Assembly: GCF_000255115.2 (NCBI RefSeq)
Contig: NC_018068.1
Location: forward strand, 2,761,977-2,825,976
Length of the DNA stretch: 64,000 bases
Reading direction: 5' to 3'
From: Desulfosporosinus acidiphilus SJ4
GTDB lineage: Bacteria > Bacillota > Desulfitobacteriia > Desulfitobacteriales > Desulfitobacteriaceae
This document shows, one piece after another, positions 34,095-44,988 of the stretch (its first letter is position 1; every line of letters starts with the position of its first letter). The notes beneath the pieces are model-generated. The model was not told the origin of the DNA, searched no databases, and worked only from the letters and a program-made list of their open reading frames with translations. The position numbers and the translations under genes are program-made.

Positions 34095-35843
34095 TCAGCT
34101 GGAACTGTCTTTTCCATATAAACATGTGAGCTTATCCTTATAAATACCATATCGCTGCATTTTTCTTACCACCGTTGATTGATTAATCTCAAGAGCATCG
34201 GCCATCTTATAGGTATTATGAAATTTGAGTAAAGCTTTGTTTAATAGCTGTCGTTCCATTTCTTCAGTGGCATTTTTCAGAGGACAAATATCCATGACAA
34301 AAATCCTTTCGGTGCTCCCATCGGTATGGACAATATAGTCCGGCAAATGAATCGGTAAAACTTCCATACCATCTACCGTAACCACCAATCTCTCAACCAA
34401 GTTCTCGATTTCCCGGACATTGCCAGGCCAATTGTAATTTAGCAACAGCTCCATCGTCTCCTGAGCGATGGTTTTATGCAGCTCATATTTTTGGAGGAAC
34501 GCCTTTAGAAAATGCTCGATGAGAATGGGAATATCCTCCTTCCGTTGCCTAACCGGCGGTACAACAAGGGGAATAACATTTAGGCGATAATAAAGATCTT
34601 CCCGAAACTTTCGTTCTTTGACCAGTTTGGGAATATTGCGATTGGTAGCAGCAATGATTCGGGCATCAATATCGATATCGTCACTTCCTCCAACCCTTCT
34701 CAGCCTTCTGTCCTGAATAACATGTAATAACTTTACTTGAAGATTCAGGGGCAGTTCGCTGATTTCATCCAAAAATACAGTGCCGCTGCCGGCAGTTTCA
34801 AAGAGACCCTTTTTCCCTTCTTTTTTGGCTCCGGTAAAGGAACCTCCTTCATATCCAAACAATTCCGATTCCATCAGATTCTCCGGAATGGCACCGCAGT
34901 TGATCGTAATAAAAGGAAAATTACAGCGTTTACTCAATTGGTGAATCTTTAAAGCCACTACCCCTTTGCCGACACCTGATTCTCCTTCTATTAACACGGT
35001 TGAATCAACGGCAGCGACCTTTTCCGCGAGTTCAATGATTTTTCGCATTGTTTCACTTTGATTGATAATTTCGGCACTCTTTATCCTTTCTTTACGTAAC
35101 TTCGCAATTTCCAGGCGATAGTTATCCATCAGTTTCTCAGTATCTTCTAAGCGCTGGCGTAAATTGCTCAATTCTGTAATGTCTCGCGAATTGGTAACCA
35201 CTCGAATAATTTGTCCTTTTTCATCAAATACCGGATTAGCAGTCACGACGATTTTTTGGCCGCTTTTAGTCGTTTGGATTAAGGTGGTCCGTTTTTTAGA
35301 CTTGAGAACCAAAGGGGTGATGCTTGGTGAAAACAACCCTAGCTTCTCTAATTTAGAAACATGTTTGCCCACTAATTCTTCCGCCTTAACTCCATAGAAA
35401 CGCTCTCCCGCTTTATTTACCCTAAGAGTGTAGCCTTCTCCGTCGGTAACATAAATTTCATCAGAAGAAGAACTAAAGATTGCTTCCAGTTCTTTATTAA
35501 GCTCTTTAGTGGCCTCCAGTTCCTGGGCTATTGCCTCTAAGTCCGTGATATCTTGGAAAGAGGTAACAACTCCCGTCAATTTGTTCCCTTCATAAACTGG
35601 TTTGTGATTCGACAGTATCACTCTGCCGCCGATATCAACCTTATTGTTGATTACAGGGGTGCCTGTGCTCAAGACATCATACATAGCCGAATCCGGCAGC
35701 ACCTCACGGGCCCTTTCGCCAACAATCTTGCCGTCGATTCCCAAGATCTCTTTAGCGGCCTTATTGCAAGCTAAAATATACCCATCTGAATTAACCATCA
35801 CGACACCATGGTAAATCTCTTGAAAGCCTGCTTCAAAATTCAT
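34095..35843 (-). CDS. Sigma-54-dependent activator with two PAS domains
   Basis: A 582-aa bacterial enhancer-binding protein. PAS domains at about 5-110 and 120-230 and a coiled linker precede the AAA+ domain: Walker A GESGVGKG (about 286), Walker B GTVFLDEISELP, second region of homology WPGNVREIENLVERL. The Fis-type helix-turn-helix is at the C-terminus (KMADALEINQSTVVRKMQRYG). The sigma-54-contacting loop reads GSFTGA, not GAFTGA. It is the first gene before the permease and Mo-oxidoreductase and is itself preceded by a -24/-12 promoter, so autoactivation is likely. Confidence 0.92.
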   Translation of the reverse strand: MNFEAGFQEIYHGVVMVNSDGYILACNKAAKEILGIDGKIVGERAREVLPDSAMYDVLSTGTPVINNKVDIGGRVILSNHKPVYEGNKLTGVVTSFQDITDLEAIAQELEATKELNKELEAIFSSSSDEIYVTDGEGYTLRVNKAGERFYGVKAEELVGKHVSKLEKLGLFSPSITPLVLKSKKRTTLIQTTKSGQKIVVTANPVFDEKGQIIRVVTNSRDITELSNLRQRLEDTEKLMDNYRLEIAKLRKERIKSAEIINQSETMRKIIELAEKVAAVDSTVLIEGESGVGKGVVALKIHQLSKRCNFPFITINCGAIPENLMESELFGYEGGSFTGAKKEGKKGLFETAGSGTVFLDEISELPLNLQVKLLHVIQDRRLRRVGGSDDIDIDARIIAATNRNIPKLVKERKFREDLYYRLNVIPLVVPPVRQRKEDIPILIEHFLKAFLQKYELHKTIAQETMELLLNYNWPGNVREIENLVERLVVTVDGMEVLPIHLPDYIVHTDGSTERIFVMDICPLKNATEEMERQLLNKALLKFHNTYKMADALEINQSTVVRKMQRYGIYKDKLTCLYGKDSSS

Positions 35844-35873
35844 AGTTTACCACCTCGACTGGTAATATTTATT

Positions 35874-35889
35874 AGCAACTTCTATGCCA
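35874..35889 (-). promoter_or_regulatory. Sigma-54 promoter of the PAS-EBP operon
   Basis: Minus strand TGGCATA-GAAG-TTGCT fits the -24/-12 consensus TGGCACG-N4-TTGCW with exact GG/GC spacing. Predicted start is near 35863, about 20 nt before the ATG of the activator gene, leaving room for its GAGGTGG ribosome binding site. Confidence 0.75.
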
Positions 35890-36154
35890 GTATAGATTAT
35901 AGACCGGTTTTATTATTTAACTGTTTATTCTATTATGAAAATTCTGTATATAGTAATTCCCTTAATGCACTATGACATTATATTTTTGCAGATTCCCATT
36001 AACTATATTTTTTTATCCTTAAGTTAATTGAATCAATTGGATGCAGATAAGCATTAAAATAATGCAAAATGGAATCATGTAGAATACTTCTATAATAAAC
36101 TAATGGTATAATATTTAATTATTACTAATTAATTACATTGCCTTCCGTTTATAA

Positions 36155-36192
36155 AAGGCTCTAATAAGCGTTTTGTAAGCTATTAGAGCCTT
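36155..36192. terminator. Hairpin downstream of the PEP-synthase-like gene
   Basis: AAGGCTCTAATA and TATTAGAGCCTT form a perfect 12-bp stem with a 14-nt loop; the minus strand continues TTTATAAACG. It is about 290 bp after the stop, behind a second AT-rich hairpin at 36333-36374. Confidence 0.5.
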
Positions 36193-36477
36193 CTATTTAC
36201 TATATTCTAACTATTCCGAATATTTATAGTATATATCCCCCTTCCCTATTTGTCCATTGTTTTCTGTTTAGGAGTCAATGTTATTTTTAAATCTATTGAC
36301 TATGCTCACCGGATAATGTTAATTAGTCGTATTTGCATTAAAAATGCCTTAAGGATAGATTATTTTTAATGCAATATTTTATCATCATACCAAAATTTGT
36401 TTAGCATCATTTCTCGAATTGACATTAGCCGATAAGTCAAATCTAACGAAGAAGTTTCATAAATATTTAACTTTCAA

Positions 36478-39426
36478 TTAGTTCGTTTTGAGAATAACTC
36501 CCTGACAACCATGACCGTCAATCTTCACTGTCAGTGGTTGATGCAAGCGAACTAACCTGACATAATCCGTTTGCTTGAGAACCGGTAAACCCTTGAGCCA
36601 CTCCCAATCAACAAATTCTGATTCATTTGCGTCACTAATATGAAGATAACCCATTCTCAGGGATATGAGGTTATGATGAAAATGACTCCCCAGAGAAGGT
36701 TCTGCTTGAAGAGTCCCCCAGTCCGATTCAACAACCACTTTTGCCTGAGATATTTGTGACCATATCAGAGGGATACCAAGCCAGGGATCAGAGGAACCCA
36801 GACGTCCGAAACCTAGGAGCAGGTAATTACGAGATTCATTATACAAGTATTGATTTAATTCTCCTATCTCCTGTCCGATAATCCTCGTCTTACCGCGGTC
36901 AAAGGTATCCGGATCAACGAAAATTATATCGTAGATAGTCTCAAAGACCCCATTGCCAATTGTATGACTGCTTTTACACAATACCCGATCTTTGGCGTAT
37001 TCATTAAGCATAACTTCTTGCAATTCCCTTCCGGAAACTAAAGGACGAATCTGAAGAAAGTAAAATTCAATCTCCTTTTTACGATCCGTAGGAATGTTTA
37101 CAGCAAATTCAATCTCGATATCTGTTCCAAAAGCATTTCTTCCCAGAACAAATAGCTCCTTAATAATATCTGCCAAGGGAAAGAGACCAAACTTCAAAAC
37201 AGGTGCAAACGACACAACTCGAGGTCCTGAAATCGTTAGAGTGTCGCAAAGGGTGTCATTCTCTTTTGAATACGTGCTGCCCACAAAATTTAAAGTACCA
37301 TCCCTTTCTGCACGATCTAAGGTATATGTGCCTAAAGTACACCCTGTGTCTTGGGAAATTTCGATAGCAGGATTGGTTAGCATTAAGCCGTAAAATTGGT
37401 TCTGTGACTTTTTTAGACTATCCTCCGCCGAAGCAAAATCTGGGTTCATCTTTGGATAAGCAGGGCAAAAACGGTAAGCCTTCTCCCCATCAACCACCGC
37501 TTTGCCTAAACCTAAAGCCAGACTAACAATCCCATGTTCAGGCCGCATGTAGGAAATCGGGTAAAAATTATAGGACTGAGCAACCCCGGACATTACCGGA
37601 TAAAAGGCATCCCTATGAACTTCCCCAACAATCTGCTGAATCAAAATTGCCATTTTTTCCTCTTCGATTCGCAAATCAGCATTTTTAATATAGCGTTTGG
37701 GAGACTGATAATAAACCGACGAGTAGACGAGCTTTATGGCATTGAGGAGTTGATATAAGCGGATTTCAGGGTCCTGATGATTATTGGGCAGCATAAAGGT
37801 ATTATATATTCCTGCAAAGGGCAGCATTTGTGAGTCTTCGAGAATGCTTGACGACCTCACCGCTAATGGATAATTAATCTTATCGATTAAGATACGAAGT
37901 TCATTCGTAATTTTGAGAGGAAGTTCGGCGTTTAGGAACCTTTGCGCAATCGTTTCTTCTGCTTCTGTAACCATCGCCATTTCCTGCAAAGAATTTATCT
38001 CAAGAAATTCCTCGAATACATCACTGCAAATAACAAAGGATTGAGGAGTTTTAACCCTGATGTTATCATACTTCTTAAAGACTTCCGTTTGAGATAGGAT
38101 GGAGTTAAAGAATGCTACTCCCCTGCCCTTTCCTCCAAGTGACCCACTGCCCAATTTAAGCAAAGAATTGTCCATATCCATTTTTGAATGTTCGAAGTCC
38201 GTGATAACTCCTTCCTGAATGCGTTTGAAATACATTTGAATTACATGGAGAATATATTCCCTGAGCTCTTCCGGGCTACGAAAATCAGAAACATCCACAC
38301 GACGGATTTGTTCTGCGCATTCAAATTCAGTTCTGGCTTTAAACCACTTGGAAAAATCATAGCGGCAGGCATGAAACAGCAAGCTTTCTTGTGGCAAGAT
38401 ACGAATAATTTCTTCAAATTCATCGATAATAGATGCTCTGGCAATAATGCTTCCATCCTGTTTCCTAAATAAAAAGTCACCAAAACCATAGTTTTCTTTG
38501 ATATACGTACTTAGTTCCAAAAGCATACTGGGCGAGTTTTTATTGAGAAAGTTAATCCCAATCCCCTGTACCCCATCCTCATTTTCAAGTTCACTCGATT
38601 GAACTAAAAACGGCAGGTAGGGAATCTCCTCCTTAATTTTTTTCGCTAAAAGCAGACCTGCCTGCGGGTTGTTTTGCCCTTCTTTTGGGTAGCCCATATC
38701 AGAGATGACACCCAGCAAGTTGTACCGATATTTGCTAAAGAACTCTACAGCTTCCTCGTATGTCTCAGCCAGTAATATTTTAGGTCTGGCCCGCATTCTC
38801 AATAAACGATGCAGATTATTAATACCCTTAGAGATAAGGTAACTCGTCTGTTTCATAATTTCCGTGTAAATAATGGGCAAGAACTGAGAATACGCCCAAG
38901 GTGAGTCTTCTACCACCAAAATAGCCTGAACACCTTCTCGGCAATCTGACTCTAAGTTTCCGAGATCCTCAACATACTTAATAATGGCTAGCAAAATTGT
39001 ATTGTTTCCGGACCAATAGAAGATCTTATCGATTGTTTTGGTCTCGCGAATTTCTTTAAGCAGTTCATAATTAAGAGTATCATAGGTAAGCATGACAACG
39101 GGTTTCCCGGGATAGGTTTCCTTAATACGCTTTCCAAATTCCAGCGGGTTCATATCTCGTATTCTTGCCATGGTCATAATCAAATCATAAGTTCTTTCCT
39201 TCATCTCTGAAAACGCTTCTTCAGCAGAAGAAACTCTGCTTATCCGAGGAACGAATTGCAGGTTATTATCTAAGTATTCTCCAAAGATTTTCTCTGATAA
39301 ACGGCCGTCTTCTTCCAACACAAAGGCATCATAAGGACTTGAAACCAGTAAAATCTCCCGGACACGAAATTTCATTAAGTCATGAAAACCTGAAAATTGG
39401 GTTTTATAAAAATTTGATGTATCCAT
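36478..39426 (-). CDS. PEP-synthase/PPDK N-domain-like protein with receiver-like N-terminus
   Basis: About 982 aa from the ATG at 39426. Residues about 20-330 contain two receiver-like segments (one with AILVVEDSPWAYSQF). A PPDK/PEP-synthase ATP-binding domain follows from about 430: LGSGSLGGKGRGVAFFNS, YPLAVRSSSILEDSQMLPFAGIYNT and a C-terminal LGSSDPWLGIPLIWSQIS block. The phosphohistidine and PEP-binding barrel of true PEP synthase are missing, so it is probably a regulatory or unknown phosphotransfer protein. The start is 4 nt after the stop of a leader ORF (39431-39559), implying translational coupling; the frame is open 37 codons further upstream, overlapping that leader. Confidence 0.75.
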   Translation of the reverse strand: MDTSNFYKTQFSGFHDLMKFRVREILLVSSPYDAFVLEEDGRLSEKIFGEYLDNNLQFVPRISRVSSAEEAFSEMKERTYDLIMTMARIRDMNPLEFGKRIKETYPGKPVVMLTYDTLNYELLKEIRETKTIDKIFYWSGNNTILLAIIKYVEDLGNLESDCREGVQAILVVEDSPWAYSQFLPIIYTEIMKQTSYLISKGINNLHRLLRMRARPKILLAETYEEAVEFFSKYRYNLLGVISDMGYPKEGQNNPQAGLLLAKKIKEEIPYLPFLVQSSELENEDGVQGIGINFLNKNSPSMLLELSTYIKENYGFGDFLFRKQDGSIIARASIIDEFEEIIRILPQESLLFHACRYDFSKWFKARTEFECAEQIRRVDVSDFRSPEELREYILHVIQMYFKRIQEGVITDFEHSKMDMDNSLLKLGSGSLGGKGRGVAFFNSILSQTEVFKKYDNIRVKTPQSFVICSDVFEEFLEINSLQEMAMVTEAEETIAQRFLNAELPLKITNELRILIDKINYPLAVRSSSILEDSQMLPFAGIYNTFMLPNNHQDPEIRLYQLLNAIKLVYSSVYYQSPKRYIKNADLRIEEEKMAILIQQIVGEVHRDAFYPVMSGVAQSYNFYPISYMRPEHGIVSLALGLGKAVVDGEKAYRFCPAYPKMNPDFASAEDSLKKSQNQFYGLMLTNPAIEISQDTGCTLGTYTLDRAERDGTLNFVGSTYSKENDTLCDTLTISGPRVVSFAPVLKFGLFPLADIIKELFVLGRNAFGTDIEIEFAVNIPTDRKKEIEFYFLQIRPLVSGRELQEVMLNEYAKDRVLCKSSHTIGNGVFETIYDIIFVDPDTFDRGKTRIIGQEIGELNQYLYNESRNYLLLGFGRLGSSDPWLGIPLIWSQISQAKVVVESDWGTLQAEPSLGSHFHHNLISLRMGYLHISDANESEFVDWEWLKGLPVLKQTDYVRLVRLHQPLTVKIDGHGCQGVILKTN

Positions 39427-39430
39427 AATA

Positions 39431-39559
39431 TTATCCAACCCAAATTTCAAAAATACCTTGAGATAGGGCTGCATTTTTGGCAGCAACGGCTTGATGAGAT
39501 TCAGGTTCAATCGAATTGTGCCTTTTGACGGTTTCAAATAATTCTTTTACATTGGACAT
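39431..39559 (-). CDS. Leader ORF derived from the glutamate dehydrogenase 5' end (42 aa)
   Basis: The frame starts MSNVKELFETVKRHN and continues ..EPESHQAVAA, matching the first 27 residues of the gdh product at 47632-48969 ([25 protein letters not shown]), then diverges and stops. AAGGAG lies 9 nt before the ATG, and the upstream DNA (AACATC, CTTATATT, CCAA) also matches that of gdh. Its TAA is followed by TATT and then the ATG of the PEP-synthase-like gene. It is either a translated coupling leader or a decayed gdh fragment whose expression signals drive the downstream gene. Confidence 0.65.
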   Translation of the reverse strand: MSNVKELFETVKRHNSIEPESHQAVAAKNAALSQGIFEIWVG

Positions 39560-39644
39560 AGGAACATCTCCTTAACTTATATTTCCAATAGAACTGAAAT
39601 GGCTTTGGGAACCAAAGTTTGACCGGACAACGCACGGCGAACGG

Positions 39645-39676
39645 AAACCATCTCTAAGTTTGCTTAGAGATGGTTT
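39645..39676. terminator. Terminator after the aldehyde dehydrogenase gene
   Basis: AAACCATCTCTAAG and CTTAGAGATGGTTT form a perfect 14-bp stem with a 4-nt loop, 15 bp after the stop of the minus-strand aldehyde dehydrogenase gene. The T-tract is on the plus side. Confidence 0.65.
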
Positions 39677-39690
39677 TTACAAGTATTTTA

Positions 39691-41202
39691 TTAGTGGCTA
39701 AACCACCCCGTTGGCTCAACAGCCAAATTGACGTTAATTTGTTTCACCTCGGTATATTCTTCAAAACCAAAAGTACCCAGTTCACGGCCGATCCCCGACT
39801 GCTTATACCCCCCCCAGGGTGCTTCATTATATGTTGGATGATAGGTATTTATCCACGTGATTCCGGCCCTCATCTTTTTGATTACCCGATGAGCTTTGCT
39901 AATATCGTTTGTAAATACAGCACCAGCAAGCCCGTAAACACAATCATTAGCTACCCGAATTGCATCTGCTTCGTCTTTAAAGGTTTGAACAACGAGAACC
40001 GGTCCAAATATCTCTTCCCGGACAATCCGCATATCTGACCGGGTATCAGTAAAAATTGTCGGTAATAAGTAATTGCCATGCTTACCCAAATCACCTTCAG
40101 GACGTTTCCCGCCGCACAGCAACCGGGCTCCCTCAGACAAACCGATGGCAATATAATCCTCAACGGTCTTTAAATGTTGGGCTGAAACCAACGGACCCAT
40201 CTCTGTCTCAGGATTGAAACCATCACCTACACGAATTTGCAATGCTCTTTCTACCAACCTTGTTACAAACCGGTCATGGATGGATTCTTCTACCAAGAGG
40301 CGTGATCCGGCAGAACAAACTTGCCCTGAATTTACAAAGATACCATAAAGTGCATAGTCGACGGCTACCTCGAAATCGGCATCTGCAAAAATAATGTTAG
40401 GTGATTTTCCTCCCAGTTCCAGGGCAATTTTCTTAATGTTTCCAGAAGCAGCTTGCATTATTTTACGCCCTGTGTCCGTACCGCCAGTTAAGGCAATCAT
40501 ATCAACCAAAGGGCTTTCTGCTAGGTACTGGCCGACACTAGAGCCTGGACCTACCAGAATGTTCACCACACCTTTCGGAAATCCAACCTTGTCAATGAGG
40601 GTTCCTAACCGTAATGCTGTTAGAGGTGTCCATGTTGCAGGTTTTAAAACGCTTACGTTGCCTGCGGCAAGCGCCGGCCCTAGTTTCCAGGCGCACATCA
40701 AAAGCGGAAAGTTCCAGGGAACAATTTGACCGCAGACACCAACAGGCTCTCTTACCACAAAGGATTGGGATGGTGCGGGAACATCGAATACCTGCCCGTG
40801 GGGTTTTGTAACTAATCCGGCGTAATAGCGGAAGCAGCCGGCAGCATCTGCCACGTCATATTCAGCCTCCCGCAACGGTTTACCATTGGACAATGTCTCT
40901 AGCGCGGCTAATTCCGGGGCAATTGCTTCGATTTCATCAGCAAGCTTAAATAATAAATTGGCCCGTTCCTGGGCAGTAGTCTCTGGCCAGCCGTCTACAT
41001 CAAAAGCACGTCTTGCGGCACGAATCGCTCGCTCCGCATCTTCTTCTGATCCAAATGCTACCGAGCCAATGGCTTCACCGGTTGCAGGGTTGTAGAGTTC
41101 TTGAGTTTTCCCGCCGGAGGATGAAACCCACTCACCATCGATAAACATTAGAAAGGTTCCGTCTGTTGATTGTTTCAGGTTTTTTAAGATATTATGCATC
41201 AT
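39691..41202 (-). CDS. NAD(P)+-dependent aldehyde dehydrogenase (possible 4-aminobutanal dehydrogenase)
   Basis: A 503-aa ALDH-superfamily enzyme. Recognisable motifs are PWNFPLLMCAWKLGPALAAG (about 165), ALTGGTDTGRKIM (about 240), ELGGKSPNIIFADAD with catalytic Glu (about 265) and the catalytic Cys in FVNSGQVCSAGSRL (about 300). GGAGAGG precedes the tandem ATGs. It lies in the same direction as, and downstream of, PatA and an APC permease, so oxidation of 4-aminobutanal to GABA is the most economical proposal. Sequence alone does not separate it from betaine-aldehyde or other ALDHs. Confidence 0.87.
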   Translation of the reverse strand: MMHNILKNLKQSTDGTFLMFIDGEWVSSSGGKTQELYNPATGEAIGSVAFGSEEDAERAIRAARRAFDVDGWPETTAQERANLLFKLADEIEAIAPELAALETLSNGKPLREAEYDVADAAGCFRYYAGLVTKPHGQVFDVPAPSQSFVVREPVGVCGQIVPWNFPLLMCAWKLGPALAAGNVSVLKPATWTPLTALRLGTLIDKVGFPKGVVNILVGPGSSVGQYLAESPLVDMIALTGGTDTGRKIMQAASGNIKKIALELGGKSPNIIFADADFEVAVDYALYGIFVNSGQVCSAGSRLLVEESIHDRFVTRLVERALQIRVGDGFNPETEMGPLVSAQHLKTVEDYIAIGLSEGARLLCGGKRPEGDLGKHGNYLLPTIFTDTRSDMRIVREEIFGPVLVVQTFKDEADAIRVANDCVYGLAGAVFTNDISKAHRVIKKMRAGITWINTYHPTYNEAPWGGYKQSGIGRELGTFGFEEYTEVKQINVNLAVEPTGWFSH

Positions 41203-41279
41203 CTTTACCTCTCCTTTTCTTTTTACTCAATTGCACGGCGAAGTTTTAATCCCAACCTCTCGATAGGACATGTAAATGC

Positions 41280-42104
41280 TCATTTTACAAAATTCAAGAT
41301 AATAGAAATAATAATTTCTAATGTTATTAGAAAAATAACAGCATACTCTAGTCGACTACCCCGCCTGGCATGAGCAAGCTCACTGAAAACTTGGGTTATG
41401 TCCATCATCATTTCTGACTTCTGCCTAATATTTTCACACCTATCATTTAATTCAAATAGAGTACTAAGTTTATCAAACAAATTTTCAGCCTCTTCGTTAA
41501 CCCAGGTAATCTCAGGTTTATCAAGCAGCATAATGTATGAAATTACTCTTAATCGAAAGTCTAAAATACGTGCTGACATTTTTGCCAGCTTTTTATCGGA
41601 TACTGTTAAATTCCCTTTTTGCAAATAATTAATTATCTCCTCTATCTCGTCTATCAATTTATCAATTTGGAATTCAATTCGTTCCAATGCAACTGATTTT
41701 GCTAATACGGTACTAACAATTTCCTTTTGAAAGTTTAAATCATAGGCTGTGACCAGATTATCATTATAAATTTTCAAAATCTCATTTGGTGATATCTCAA
41801 CTTTGTAATCATCAGAGAAATCCAAGTAATAACTTATTTGCTCAAGATTTTTTTCAATATGACTCAAGTAGTCTGTTATATCCATGATTTCATGATATTG
41901 ACAGTTGATAAATACAATGCTGCCAAAAGGGAAGACAAAAATTGATTTATCTCGTGGATCCCGGACAATGCCTTTTAGAGCAACTTCATCTAAGGTAAGA
42001 GATTCTTCCCATTTGAATTTATGATTAATTCCAAAATGAATAGCAATTGTATTAACATTAATTTCATCAAGGAAAGCAATAGCTTTAAAATTAATTATCG
42101 TCAT
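41280..42104 (-). CDS. RMD1/YagE (DUF155) family protein
   Basis: A 274-aa protein. Its middle carries the DUF155/RMD1 hallmark DKSIFVFPFGSIVFIN near residues 53-68, and the C-terminus ends in a single membrane helix (AVIFLITLEIIISIILNFV). A long helical region lies between. Yeast homologues (RMD1, RMD8) are poorly understood and act in meiosis or organelle anchoring; the bacterial function is unknown. It sits between the permease and the aldehyde dehydrogenase of the putrescine-type operon, 46 bp from the permease stop, and is probably co-transcribed. Confidence 0.75.
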   Translation of the reverse strand: MTIINFKAIAFLDEINVNTIAIHFGINHKFKWEESLTLDEVALKGIVRDPRDKSIFVFPFGSIVFINCQYHEIMDITDYLSHIEKNLEQISYYLDFSDDYKVEISPNEILKIYNDNLVTAYDLNFQKEIVSTVLAKSVALERIEFQIDKLIDEIEEIINYLQKGNLTVSDKKLAKMSARILDFRLRVISYIMLLDKPEITWVNEEAENLFDKLSTLFELNDRCENIRQKSEMMMDITQVFSELAHARRGSRLEYAVIFLITLEIIISIILNFVK

Positions 42105-42150
42105 AATCTTTTATCTTCCAAACTAAATTGATTTTGCATGCACATCATTA

Positions 42151-43575
42151 CTATAATCCAATCCGATTTGAACTATCGAACTGACCGTCATAATTTTCCT
42201 TATTGCCTTTGTAAAATTCGCTTTTGTATTTCTTTTTGTAAACCACCATAGGAATCAGACCAATCAGCAAAGCACCAAGAGCAATTAAATCCGTAGTCCA
42301 ACCGAGTTGGGGAATATCATATATCGCCACAATCCATAGAAAGAGAGCGGATAAACCGGGCCAAATTCCCCGCATTAAAAGGGCTTTTTTATCAACAGCG
42401 AATAGTTTGCGATAGTACCAAACACTGGTAAATCCTGTAAGACCATAGTAAAATGCAATTTGTAAGCCAAGAGCATTTATGGCACCTGTCATCAGGGTAT
42501 TAATACTGGGACTGAAACTTGAAACCACGAAAGAAAACAAAGCTACGATCCCAATGACAATACTGGCCATCCATGGCGTTTGAAATCGAGGATGTAATTC
42601 GGAAAACCTGGTACTAATCACCCGGTCTCGACCCATTGCAAAAAGTGTTCGGCTGGCTTGCAAGAGAGATGTTTCCAAAGTAGCCACTGTACTTATGATT
42701 ACTGCCAAGATTGCAATATCTCCCCACGGCCGGGGAAAAATCATATCGCCAATGACCGGCAGGAGATTTGTATTAGAGTTGCCGATCTGATCAGGGGTCA
42801 TGCCAATTTGAATTGCAACTTGCATAAACACAAATAAAATGAAAATAGCAATCATCCCAAAAACTCCGCCATACCCAGGAGCTGAATTCCTGTTTTCGGT
42901 CTCTTCAGTCAAGTTGGCGGTTACATCCCATCCCCAGTAGTAAAATACAGCTACTAAGGCACCGGACATAAATGTGTTTATATCCCCTGGAGCAAACCAA
43001 CTTAGAGAAAAACTCTGTACCGGCGCGGAGTTGAATTTGACAAAGGCTCCAACGGTGATAAGAACTAGACAAGCTACTTCTATTGTTGTCATAACTTTCT
43101 GAAAATTATTTGTAATCCTAATCCCTAAAATAATTAACACGTCCATTGCTATAAACCACATGGCTCCTACCACAGTGACGGCAATTACATTATTTGTCAA
43201 GTCCGGAGCTAACAGATCAAGTGTTGCAGAGCCCACCGGCAGGGAGCCCGCAACCATGAAGAGGGTTGAAGCAACTATAAGTGCCCAGCCGCTCATGAAT
43301 CCCAAGGAAGGGTTAATTGCCCGACCTACCCAGGCATAACTGGCACCAGCGTCGGAGCGCCACTCATTTAAATATTTAAATGCAAATGCAATACCAAACA
43401 TAAATATTGCTGCATAAACAATAGAACCGGGTCCCCCTAGACCGACAGCGGCGACCAAAGCCGCTGTACTGGCCGATAAAGAGTAGGCTGGAGCGGTGCC
43501 GGCGATTCCCATGATCACGGAATCGGCCTTAGACAAAACATTATGGCGAAGTTCTTTCACATTATCACTAGCCAA
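42151..43575 (-). CDS. APC-superfamily permease, probably amine/polyamine uptake
   Basis: A 474-aa, 12-TM permease. TM1 segment ADSVIMGIAGTAPAYSLSAS and the loop WRSDAGASYAWVGRAINPSLGF near residues 73-94 are APC-family features, and LTEETENRNSAPGYGG lies near 215. The TTG start has AAAGGAGGGG about 9-11 nt upstream. It is 27 bp downstream of patA, so import of putrescine or a related amine is likely from context. Confidence 0.87.
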   Translation of the reverse strand: MASDNVKELRHNVLSKADSVIMGIAGTAPAYSLSASTAALVAAVGLGGPGSIVYAAIFMFGIAFAFKYLNEWRSDAGASYAWVGRAINPSLGFMSGWALIVASTLFMVAGSLPVGSATLDLLAPDLTNNVIAVTVVGAMWFIAMDVLIILGIRITNNFQKVMTTIEVACLVLITVGAFVKFNSAPVQSFSLSWFAPGDINTFMSGALVAVFYYWGWDVTANLTEETENRNSAPGYGGVFGMIAIFILFVFMQVAIQIGMTPDQIGNSNTNLLPVIGDMIFPRPWGDIAILAVIISTVATLETSLLQASRTLFAMGRDRVISTRFSELHPRFQTPWMASIVIGIVALFSFVVSSFSPSINTLMTGAINALGLQIAFYYGLTGFTSVWYYRKLFAVDKKALLMRGIWPGLSALFLWIVAIYDIPQLGWTTDLIALGALLIGLIPMVVYKKKYKSEFYKGNKENYDGQFDSSNRIGL

Positions 43576-43602
43576 ATATCGTTCCCCTCCTTTTTAGATA
43601 AC

Positions 43603-44988
<1,386 letters not shown>

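Larger units (their letters stand above)
35844..36477. other. Long AT-rich intergenic region
   Basis: About 630 bp. It contains the sigma-54 promoter at 35874-35889, two hairpins (36155-36192 and 36333-36374, the latter TTGCATTAAAAAT with its perfect complement) and otherwise very AT-rich DNA without a supported ORF. The hairpins lie downstream of the PEP-synthase-like gene on the minus strand. Confidence 0.5.

Noticed and set aside
41145-41205. Possible sigma-54 promoter for the aldehyde dehydrogenase gene
   Set aside because: No GG-N10-GC spacing upstream; the gene is more simply read from the patA promoter.
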